Below, one piece after another: positions 1 through 5,629 of a DNA stretch of 5,629 bases (position 1 is the stretch's first letter; the number at the start of each line of letters is the position of its first letter). The position numbers and the translations under genes were made by a program. Origin of the DNA: Chryseobacterium gleum. GTDB lineage: Bacteria; Bacteroidota; Bacteroidia; UBA10329. Where the stretch lies: positions 1 through 5,629 of the forward strand of contig CAMCFW010000165.1 of NCBI GenBank assembly GCA_945874195.1, in the 5' to 3' direction. The notes under the pieces were generated by a model that was not told the origin of the DNA, ran no database searches, and saw only the letters and a list, made by a program, of their open reading frames with translations.

Positions 1-125
1 AGCTCTATGAGTCTATCGCCTCTTCTTGCAATGCATATGACCTTTGTAACCCGATCATCTGTTATGAGCTTCTTAGCTAATTCGTATCCAACACCGGAGC
101 TGGCACCTGTTACAATTACATTCAT
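1..125 (-). CDS. Short-chain dehydrogenase/reductase (SDR), N-terminal fragment
   Basis: Only the first 41 codons lie in the window; the gene continues past the left edge. Translation on the minus strand begins MNVIVTGASSGVG, which is the classical SDR dinucleotide-binding motif TGxxxGxG directly after the first beta strand. A second beta strand follows (VICIARRGD, about residues 29-37). The two arginines after this strand favour NADP(H) over NAD(H), as in many classical SDRs; this is an inference. The substrate cannot be told because the YxxxK active site lies outside the window. The start at 125 gives the usual very short SDR N-terminus. An in-frame ATG at 146 would add seven residues (MFVKIQG) but overlaps a promoter-like TATGTTTG element, so I prefer 125. 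AAGGA lies immediately before the 125 ATG, too close to act as a normal ribosome binding site. The gene is divergent from the secreted amidase with a 76-base gap. Confidence 0.88.
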   Translation of the reverse strand, partial: MNVIVTGASSGVGYELAKKLITDDRVTKVICIARRGDRLIE

Positions 126-139
126 TCCTTGAATTTTCA

Positions 140-147
140 CAAACATA
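140..147 (-). promoter_or_regulatory. Candidate Bacteroidota -7 promoter element for the SDR gene
   Basis: On the minus strand this reads TATGTTTG, a full match to the Bacteroidota -7 consensus TAnnTTTG. It lies 14 bases before the chosen SDR start at 125 and would give a leader of roughly ten bases. No TTG or TTTG is found at the expected -33 distance (about 19-21 bases upstream), so the call rests on one short motif. The element contains the alternative ATG at 146. Confidence 0.35.
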
Positions 148-189
148 ATCTAAGTTCATTATCGACCGGATAATCTTGAATTTGGTTGC

Positions 190-197
190 TAAATTCG
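190..197 (+). promoter_or_regulatory. Candidate -7 promoter element for the secreted amidase
   Basis: TAAATTCG matches TAnnTTTG with one mismatch and ends four bases before the ATG at 202, which would make the transcript nearly leaderless. A competing one-mismatch element, TAATCTTG, lies at 171-178 and would give a leader of about 20 bases. Neither has a clear -33 TTG at 19-21 bases upstream. No purine-rich Shine-Dalgarno sequence precedes the ATG. Confidence 0.25.
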
Positions 198-201
198 AAC
201 C

Positions 202-3180
202 ATGTCGCGAATATTATCCATCATCATGCTTGCGGTGACCTTAGGAACAAGTTCCTCGGCTCAACTACGAACGTTCATTAACCACTACGAAGAAGCGTTC
301 GCAGATGCGTATTCCCTTCATCCCGAAATTCCAAAAGGCCTATTGGAGGCTGTGGTCTATAATCGTAGCGCCTTCAGGAATATTCAGCAAGATGAACCGG
401 AAAGCTGCACCGGCCTTCCCAGAACCATTGGGCTGTTCGGATTGGTTGAAGATGGGAAAGGGTACTTCAATAATACGCTTCAAGTGGTTTCTGAACTTTC
501 GGAAATTGACTTGGAATTAATCAGATCTGATGAAGCAACACAGATCAAAGCCTATGCAGAAGCACTCAAGGCATTCGATGTGGTGGACTGGACCGGTCGA
601 GACATCGCGGAGCGGCTTGTGGGTCTTTCGGAACTGCCGATGGAGAATTCGGAGCAGACATTCGCATTGGAAATCCAACTGTTTGAAGTGATCTCGCTCT
701 TGAATGACCGCGAGTTCATGTCGCTGCTTGGTTATAGCACCCTAGACCTCGATCTTGAGGAGATCTTTGGAGAAAATCTAACCGTGCTTTCTGCGAAAAG
801 GATATTCATAAATGGCGAACACATTTATAATGAGAGCGGTGAGACTTACAGGGCTGGGGGTGGAATTGCCCCATGTTACAACTATGCAGCAGACGCGTTT
901 GTACAAACCCCTTCTTGTAATTATAGTTCGCGAAGTGGAACGGCCATAGGCGCGGTCACCATTCACACCATTCAAGGAACCTACGCTGGCGCCATAAGCT
1001 GGGCACAGAACTGCAACGCGAGCGTGTCGTATCATTATGTTGTCAGCAACACAGGGCAGATCACCCAGATGCTATGCGAAAGCGACAAAGGATGGCATGT
1101 AGGTTCCGAAAATCCATACACGATCGGGATTGAACACGATGGTTACGTAAGCAACGCATCCAATTACACGCCAGCCATGTATGCTGCCACGGGCGATCTG
1201 GTGTTTGACATAACGCAGAGCGGATACGGAATAAGTAGCATGCGCACCGCATACTTCCCGTGGGCAGCAACCACCAACTACAACGCCACAAGCACGCCTG
1301 GATCCTGTGTCAAGATCAAGGGACATCAGCATTTCCCGAATCAATCTCATACCGATCCAGGACAATATTGGGACTGGCATCACTTCTATAAATTGGTGAA
1401 TCCGAATACGGCAACCACAACGTTGACTGCAGCTTCTGGCGATTTCTACGACAGCGGTGGCCAGATCGGGGTCTATAATAGTGATGAGCGATCGTTGACC
1501 CTCATTCAACCAACGGGTGCGAGCACGGTTTCGGTCACGTTTCAATCGTTCGATCTCGAGGACAATTGGGACTACCTATATATATATGATGGATCTGACG
1601 TGTTTTCGCCATTGATTGGTTACTACACAGGGGCGAATAATCCGGGAACTGTGACCTCCACCAATGGAAATCTGTTCTTTGAATTCCGCAGCGATTGCAG
1701 TACGGCCAATCCCGGTTGGGTGGCCACGTGGAACTCCGTTGGGTCGGACAACACACCGCCCACCGTTGATGCGAACACCGACAATTGGGAAACACAGAAT
1801 TTCTACGCCTTGTATACTGAAAATGATGAACAGGGCGGAAGTGGCGTGAACAATGACGAACGCTTCTCGTCCATCATCGATTTTGACGGAACGCGATGGA
1901 GCGGAAATACTGACCATGGGTTTCTCTATGACGGATTCAATCCGGGTCTGAGCCAATGGGTTGCTCAGGTCGGGACTTGGAATCTGACGGGGGGAACCGC
2001 CACACAAGCGGACGAGGCGAACGCCAACACCAACCTCTACATTCCCGTGGTTCAGGCCCAATCGTTCAATTATCTCTATTCATTCAGGATGAAAATGAAC
2101 GGTTCGGGTGCCAACAGAAGGGCAGGAATGCACTTCATGTGTTCGGACGGAACTCTGGATAATCGAGGAAATTCCTATTTCATCTATCTGAGGGCGGACA
2201 ACGACAAGGTTCAGATATATAAGGTGACGAACGATGTGTGGGAGTTGGAAACGGACTATGACCTCGCGGTTGACCCCAACGTCTGGTATGACGTAAAGCT
2301 GGTGTGCAACCATTTCAGCGGTGAGATACGCGTGTATGTGGATGGCGCGCTGGCCAGTTCGTGGACAGACCCCAGCCCGATAATGAGCGGCAACAGCATT
2401 TCACTGCGAACAGGAAACTGCACGGCCCAATATGACGATGTGCGCGTATATAAAGGAAGGACCGCGGCCCAACTTGTGACCATAGGCACCGCCAACGACC
2501 CCGTGCGCTATCAGAACCCGAACCCGAACACACCGGCCTGCGAGATACGCACCTACATTTTCGACAACGCTGGAAATTGTTCTTCGGAAGATGTCGTTCA
2601 AGTGAACATCGATTGGACCCCGCCACTTCTATCTGGCGTTGCCGATGGAAGCGCATCCGACATAGACCAGACGAACGATGGCACTCAGCTCTTCGCCAAT
2701 TGGCAGGCCGCAACCGACCCCAACTCTGGAATTGACCATTATGAAGTTGCCATTGGCGATGTGGTAGGCGGAACGAATGTTTATCCTATAACCAATGTAG
2801 GATTGAACACCTCCGTCAATGTGCCGTATGCATTAACTCCTAACGATTGGTATTACACCACAGTGAAAGCTGTGAACGCGGCAGGACTGGAAGAAGCCGA
2901 CACCTCTGACGGTCAGCAGTACATTGACATTACGGTCGGTATGGAGGAATTCATGCAGCGGTCGGTCTATCCAAACCCGACCACTGGAATTATCAATCTG
3001 CCGCAGGTAGACAACTTAAAATGGCAATTGTTTGATGCCGCAGGAAAATCGGTGGCTGAAGGAACCGAAGCAAAAAGGATCGACCTGTTGAATTTAGGTC
3101 TGTCAGAAGGCAGCTACTCGTTATTGCTGACCAATGATCAGATCAGAACGGCCATAAAACTCATCTATCTTAAGCCCTGA
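202..3180 (+). CDS. Secreted multidomain N-acetylmuramoyl-L-alanine amidase with CUB, LamG-like, FN3-like and T9SS sorting domains
   Basis: This 992-residue protein is predicted to cleave the amide bond between N-acetylmuramic acid and L-alanine in peptidoglycan, outside the cell. A signal peptide (1-20, cleavage near SSA|Q) supports the start at 202. Residues about 25-128 resemble a lysozyme/transglycosylase fold (PKGLLEAVVYNRSAF, GLFGL), but the usual catalytic Glu position holds Arg55. Residues 247-402 are an amidase_2/PGRP domain: zinc ligands by alignment to AmpD are His255, His375 and Asp385 (GHQHFP, then TDPG), with Glu311 in IGIEHDG; the AmpD lysine two before the Asp is His383. Residues 405-513 form a CUB domain (DYLYIYDG, FRSD). 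An Ig-like module (516-575 and 760-808) is interrupted by a concanavalin A/LamG-like domain (577-753). An FN3-like module (806-912) follows. The C-terminus (922-992, VYPNPTTG start, lysine near the end) is a type A T9SS sorting domain, so the protein should cross the outer membrane and be surface-anchored or released. The natural target, own wall or other bacteria, is unknown. Confidence 0.93.
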   Translation: MSRILSIIMLAVTLGTSSSAQLRTFINHYEEAFADAYSLHPEIPKGLLEAVVYNRSAFRNIQQDEPESCTGLPRTIGLFGLVEDGKGYFNNTLQVVSELSEIDLELIRSDEATQIKAYAEALKAFDVVDWTGRDIAERLVGLSELPMENSEQTFALEIQLFEVISLLNDREFMSLLGYSTLDLDLEEIFGENLTVLSAKRIFINGEHIYNESGETYRAGGGIAPCYNYAADAFVQTPSCNYSSRSGTAIGAVTIHTIQGTYAGAISWAQNCNASVSYHYVVSNTGQITQMLCESDKGWHVGSENPYTIGIEHDGYVSNASNYTPAMYAATGDLVFDITQSGYGISSMRTAYFPWAATTNYNATSTPGSCVKIKGHQHFPNQSHTDPGQYWDWHHFYKLVNPNTATTTLTAASGDFYDSGGQIGVYNSDERSLTLIQPTGASTVSVTFQSFDLEDNWDYLYIYDGSDVFSPLIGYYTGANNPGTVTSTNGNLFFEFRSDCSTANPGWVATWNSVGSDNTPPTVDANTDNWETQNFYALYTENDEQGGSGVNNDERFSSIIDFDGTRWSGNTDHGFLYDGFNPGLSQWVAQVGTWNLTGGTATQADEANANTNLYIPVVQAQSFNYLYSFRMKMNGSGANRRAGMHFMCSDGTLDNRGNSYFIYLRADNDKVQIYKVTNDVWELETDYDLAVDPNVWYDVKLVCNHFSGEIRVYVDGALASSWTDPSPIMSGNSISLRTGNCTAQYDDVRVYKGRTAAQLVTIGTANDPVRYQNPNPNTPACEIRTYIFDNAGNCSSEDVVQVNIDWTPPLLSGVADGSASDIDQTNDGTQLFANWQAATDPNSGIDHYEVAIGDVVGGTNVYPITNVGLNTSVNVPYALTPNDWYYTTVKAVNAAGLEEADTSDGQQYIDITVGMEEFMQRSVYPNPTTGIINLPQVDNLKWQLFDAAGKSVAEGTEAKRIDLLNLGLSEGSYSLLLTNDQIRTAIKLIYLKP

Positions 3181-4419
3181 TCACTTACTCCTATATATAA
3201 GGTAACTGAAGTCCTTCTCGTCAAGAACCTCGTTTGCTATCCTAAGCAACTTGGCAGCCGTAAGCGCATCGATCTGTTCAGCAATCTCTTTCCAGGTTCT
3301 CAGCTCATCGAAGGCCAGAATGCTCTTGCCTATGCCCAACATCTGACTCTGGTTGTTCTCTTGCCCAATGGCCACCTGCCCCAGCAACTGCTGCTTCGCC
3401 TTGTGCAGTTGCAAGGTTCCAAGTCCCTTTTCGCGAAGCAGACGGAGTTCCTTGTGAGTCAGGTCGATGCACTTTTTAAGGAACCGTTCGTCCATTCCCA
3501 AATAGATTGAGAACAGTCCGGTATCCCAATAGCTCGAATAATTGGTCTCCACATTGTAAGTATATCCATGACGTTCGCGCAGCGAAAGATGGAGTCGGGC
3601 ATTCATCCCTGGCCCGCCAAGAATATTGCTCAGCATGAACAGGCCAATTCTATCATCGTGTCCCGCGGGATAGGCCACGTTACCCATCATCAGATGCGTC
3701 TGATAATTTGATTTTTCAACATCAAGCGATACAGGCCTGTATCCGCTGTATGCTTTCCTTTCGGGCAAGGCACCCGTTGTTCCCACCTCATGCGCAAAAT
3801 ACCGGTCGATCATGGCCTTCAATCTCTTCAGATCGATCTTCCCCACCGAAGCGATCACCATCTGATCCGTGCGATAGCCGCGTTTCAGGAACTTCTTCAC
3901 CGCTTCATCATCAAAGCTTTTCAGACTTTCGGGCGTGCCCAGCGTTCCTCTGCCAAGCGGGTCGTTGGCAAACACCAGTTCATCAAACTCATCGAAGATC
4001 ATTTCTGAAGGCGAATCCAAATACGAATTGATCTCGTCCACGATCACAGATTTCTCCTTCTCCAGCTCCTTTTTCGGAAAGGTGGAGTGGAAAATAATGT
4101 CGTTGAAAAGCTCGATTGCCCTTTCATAAAACTCATTTAAAAAGGTGGCGTGCACCACTGTTTCCTCCTTCGAAGTATAGGCGTTCAATTCCCCTCCAAT
4201 GTCCTCCATTCGGCTCAGCACATGGTAGGCCTTGCGTTTTTGCGTCCCTTTAAAAATGGTATGCTCAATAAAATGTGCCAGTCCGTGCTCGTCAGGCAAC
4301 TCATCGCGCGAGCCCATGTTGATGAAGAACCCCAAATGCGCGACTGGCGAATTCACCTCCTTGTGGATACAACGAATCCCATTCGCCAATGTCCAACGCT
4401 CAAAAAATTCTTCCTGCAT
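3181..4419 (-). CDS. M16 family zinc metallopeptidase (insulinase/pitrilysin-like, processing-peptidase type)
   Basis: The 412-residue protein is a single-unit M16 peptidase of the size typical for the processing-peptidase-like (M16B) group. The inverted zinc motif HxxEH is intact (HFIEH, residues 49-53), and the third ligand is Glu129 in VIVDEINSY, 75 residues further on. The start MQEEFFERWTLANGIR resembles the first strand of family members. The C-terminal half carries the GGPGMNARLHLSLRERHGYTY segment (268-288), where Arg281 and Tyr288 match the conserved substrate-binding pair of the second domain. No signal peptide or lipobox is seen, so it is probably cytoplasmic; the substrate is unknown. 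I place the start at 4419. The frame is open to an ATG at 4578, but the added 53 residues have no resemblance to the family and translate two hairpin repeats. No Shine-Dalgarno is evident. The gene converges on the amidase with directly adjoining stop codons and diverges from the LYS1-like gene. Confidence 0.92.
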   Translation of the reverse strand: MQEEFFERWTLANGIRCIHKEVNSPVAHLGFFINMGSRDELPDEHGLAHFIEHTIFKGTQKRKAYHVLSRMEDIGGELNAYTSKEETVVHATFLNEFYERAIELFNDIIFHSTFPKKELEKEKSVIVDEINSYLDSPSEMIFDEFDELVFANDPLGRGTLGTPESLKSFDDEAVKKFLKRGYRTDQMVIASVGKIDLKRLKAMIDRYFAHEVGTTGALPERKAYSGYRPVSLDVEKSNYQTHLMMGNVAYPAGHDDRIGLFMLSNILGGPGMNARLHLSLRERHGYTYNVETNYSSYWDTGLFSIYLGMDERFLKKCIDLTHKELRLLREKGLGTLQLHKAKQQLLGQVAIGQENNQSQMLGIGKSILAFDELRTWKEIAEQIDALTAAKLLRIANEVLDEKDFSYLIYRSK

Positions 4420-4425
4420 AGCCTT

Positions 4426-4433
4426 CAAAAGTA
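4426..4433 (-). promoter_or_regulatory. Candidate -7 promoter element for the M16 peptidase
   Basis: On the minus strand TACTTTTG is a full match to TAnnTTTG. It ends six bases before the ATG at 4419, so transcription would begin almost at the start codon. If real, it also rules out the upstream start at 4578 for this transcript. The nearest upstream TTG is only 12 bases away, shorter than the usual -33 spacing, so support is partial. Confidence 0.35.
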
Positions 4434-4464
4434 CCCCATGTTCACCAATATTCTTTGGGCGTTC

Positions 4465-4483
4465 CCCCGATGAAAGATCGGGG
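4465..4483. repeat. Perfect 7-bp inverted repeat (hairpin), possible REP-like element
   Basis: The arms CCCCGAT (4465-4471) and ATCGGGG (4477-4483) are exact reverse complements around a five-base loop, GAAAG. The stem is GC-rich and is followed by a second TCGGG at 4484-4488. It lies in the divergent gap between the M16 peptidase and the LYS1-like gene. There is no T-run on either side, so it is unlikely to be an intrinsic terminator. Possible roles are a dispersed REP-type palindrome or a regulatory hairpin; a single copy in this window cannot decide. Confidence 0.6.
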
Positions 4484-4502
4484 TCGGGCTCTTCGCTCCA
4501 AT

Positions 4503-4526
4503 CTTTTTGCCCAGAAAGGCAGAAAG
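4503..4526. repeat. 9-bp inverted repeat (hairpin) beside the REP-like palindrome
   Basis: CTTTTTGCC (4503-4511) pairs with GGCAGAAAG (4518-4526) around the six-base loop CAGAAA. Eight positions are Watson-Crick and one is a T-G wobble in the plus-strand RNA sense. It starts 19 bases after the perfect palindrome at 4465-4483, so the two may be parts of one composite intergenic element. No T-tract follows directly on either strand, so a terminator role is weak. Confidence 0.45.
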
Positions 4527-4602
4527 TATTTCCGCTGCGATCCCTAACGCACGGCACCGAGGTAACCGTCATCGCCATCCATTTCCACTTCGCCTAAAGC
4601 CC

Positions 4603-4610
4603 TAATATTG
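4603..4610 (+). promoter_or_regulatory. Candidate -7 promoter element for the LYS1-like dehydrogenase
   Basis: TAATATTG matches TAnnTTTG at all but one position and ends four bases before the ATG at 4615, the same spacing as the element before the amidase start. A transcript from it would have essentially no leader, consistent with the absence of a Shine-Dalgarno. No TTG is present at the expected -33 distance, so confidence is low. Confidence 0.28.
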
Positions 4611-4614
4611 CGAC

Positions 4615-5629
4615 ATGAAAATAGGCATCATCAGAGAAGGCAAGACCCCGCCCGACAAACGCACCCCCTTCGTTCCTTCGCATTGCCAGCAGCTCAAAGC
4701 ACAATATCCCGCCTTGGAAATTCTGGTGCAACGCAGTTCCGTTCGCTGTTTTTCCGATCAGGAATATGCCGATGTGGGTGCGCAATTGGTTGACGATGTC
4801 AGCAACTGCGATATCATCTTCGGAGTGAAGGAGGTGAAATACGACATGCTTGCACAAGGCAAAACCATGCTTTTCTTTTCTCACACAATTAAAAAGCAGC
4901 CTCACAATCAAACCCTACTTCAAGATGTTCTAAAGAAGCACATCCGCCTCATTGACTACGAGACCTTAACTTACAAGAACGGTGTGCGCGTGCTCGGTTT
5001 TGGCCGATATGCAGGCATCGTTGGTTCTTACAACGCACTGATGGCCTACGGAAAACGATACAGAACCTTCGATCTGAAGCCCGCCCACCAATGCCACGAT
5101 ATGGGAGAAATGGCAGCAGAAATGCAAAAAATGAACCTTCCCAATATCAAGATCATCATATCTGGGGGCGGAAAAGTGGCCAATGGCACCAAAGAAACCA
5201 TGAAGGCCGCAGGCATTACCGAGGTTTCCATTGCCGATTTTCTGAACTCGCAATTCAACAGACCGGTCTACTGCAATGCGGATCTGCTCGATTATCACGA
5301 GCTCAACGGCAAGCCACCGGCAGACCTTCAGGAATTCATTAATGACAGCACCATCTGGAAAAACACCTTTAAAAAATTCGCTCAAGTGGCCGACATTTAC
5401 ATTTCGGCCCATTTCTGGGACAACCGGAGTGCGCTTTTCTTCACGAAAGAAGATGTGGCCTCTCCCGAATTCAAGGTGAAAGTGATCGCGGACATTACTT
5501 GCGATATCAACGGATCGGTACCTACAACCATCCGCTCCACCACCATCGAAGACCCCGTTTTCGGATACGACCGCGCCACAGGAACCGAAACCGCACCGTA
5601 TGCTCCTGAAAGCATCACAATAATGGCAG
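4615..5629 (+). CDS. Saccharopine dehydrogenase (L-lysine-forming)-like NAD(P)-dependent oxidoreductase, C-terminus cut by window edge
   Basis: The frame is open for 338 codons and leaves the window without a stop; family members of about 370-400 residues suggest that only a short C-terminal part is missing. The sequence fits the alanine dehydrogenase/transhydrogenase-fold family and most resembles LYS1-type saccharopine dehydrogenase, which interconverts saccharopine with lysine and 2-oxoglutarate using NAD. Supporting landmarks are the N-terminal MKIGIIREGKTPPDKRTPFVP, Lys72 in GVKEV and His90 in FFSHTIKKQ (at the positions of the yeast catalytic Lys77/His96 pair), a Rossmann glycine motif at 184-191 (GGGKVANG, GxGxxxxG), and the late motif IADITCDINGSVPTTIRSTT (301-320). 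No signal peptide is seen; it should be cytoplasmic. The ATG at 4615 starts directly with the first beta strand, and no in-frame alternative is better. Physiological substrate is uncertain: bacterial members are often annotated only as NAD(P)-dependent oxidoreductase or alanine dehydrogenase. Confidence 0.87.
   Translation, partial: MKIGIIREGKTPPDKRTPFVPSHCQQLKAQYPALEILVQRSSVRCFSDQEYADVGAQLVDDVSNCDIIFGVKEVKYDMLAQGKTMLFFSHTIKKQPHNQTLLQDVLKKHIRLIDYETLTYKNGVRVLGFGRYAGIVGSYNALMAYGKRYRTFDLKPAHQCHDMGEMAAEMQKMNLPNIKIIISGGGKVANGTKETMKAAGITEVSIADFLNSQFNRPVYCNADLLDYHELNGKPPADLQEFINDSTIWKNTFKKFAQVADIYISAHFWDNRSALFFTKEDVASPEFKVKVIADITCDINGSVPTTIRSTTIEDPVFGYDRATGTETAPYAPESITIMA

Noticed and set aside
1072..2061. 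Two long antisense reading frames (157 and 161 codons) opposite the amidase gene
   Set aside because: They lie within a strongly supported coding sequence, have arginine/cysteine-rich or low-information translations without recognisable domains, and are expected shadows of the sense codons.
2513..2531. Short tandem repeat of GAACCC units
   Set aside because: Only about three imperfect units, explained by the Asn-Pro repeats of the Ig-like module (QNPNPNTP).
202..3180. Phage endolysin or prophage remnant as the origin of the amidase
   Set aside because: The T9SS sorting domain, signal peptide and CUB/LamG/FN3-like modules fit a host secreted protein, and no phage structural, holin or integrase genes are nearby.
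3188..3202. AT-rich TATATATA stretch just after the convergent stops, considered as a promoter or terminator
   Set aside because: It encodes the last residues of the M16 protein, forms at most a 3-bp stem and matches no promoter consensus with proper spacing.
3232..3250. Small inverted repeat GTTTGCT / AGCAAC near the convergent junction, considered as a terminator
   Set aside because: The stem is six pairs with a bulge and is followed by only two T residues, too weak for an intrinsic terminator, and it lies inside the M16 coding sequence.
4232..4597. A 121-codon plus-strand frame opposite the start of the M16 gene
   Set aside because: It overlaps the conserved HxxEH coding region on the other strand and its translation resembles no family.
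1..5629. A previously undescribed multi-gene defence, toxin or mobile system
   Set aside because: All four genes belong to recognisable families in convergent or divergent orientation, with no operon, no toxin-antitoxin pair, no recombinase and no CRISPR-like array.

Overview
The window looks like a chromosomal segment of a Bacteroidota bacterium of moderate GC content, plausibly from a Flavobacteriales-type lineage. The main evidence is the large secreted protein, which ends in a type IX secretion (T9SS) sorting domain, a system known only from this phylum. Supporting evidence is the lack of Shine-Dalgarno sequences at useful spacing and the presence of TAnnTTTG-like promoter elements close to start codons. 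Finer taxonomy cannot be read from the sequence.

The layout has four protein genes in two divergent pairs, with no RNA genes, CRISPR array or transposase. (1) Positions 1-125, minus strand: the N-terminus of a short-chain dehydrogenase/reductase that continues past the left edge. (2) 202-3180, plus strand: a 992-residue secreted multidomain N-acetylmuramoyl-L-alanine amidase. It has a signal peptide, a degenerate transglycosylase-like domain, an AmpD/PGRP-type zinc amidase, a CUB domain, an Ig-like module interrupted by a concanavalin A/LamG-like domain, a fibronectin III-like module and a T9SS C-terminal domain. (3) 3181-4419, minus strand: a 412-residue M16-family zinc peptidase with an intact HxxEH motif. 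Its stop codon directly abuts that of the amidase, with no base between them. (4) 4615-5629, plus strand: a saccharopine dehydrogenase (lysine-forming, LYS1-like) or alanine dehydrogenase/transhydrogenase-fold oxidoreductase that runs off the right edge.

The divergent gap at 4420-4614 holds two adjacent inverted repeats that could be a REP-like intergenic element, plus promoter-like motifs for both flanking genes. The reading frame of the M16 peptidase stays open through this gap to 4578, but the extra N-terminal sequence looks like translated repeat rather than protein.

The genes do not form an obvious pathway or operon. The amidase acts outside the cell or on its surface, while the peptidase and the two oxidoreductases lack signal peptides and appear cytoplasmic. 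I see no convincing novel multi-gene system. The points most worth a second look are the amidase architecture, the zero-gap convergent stops, the intergenic hairpin pair and the start codons that sit unusually close to promoter-like motifs.
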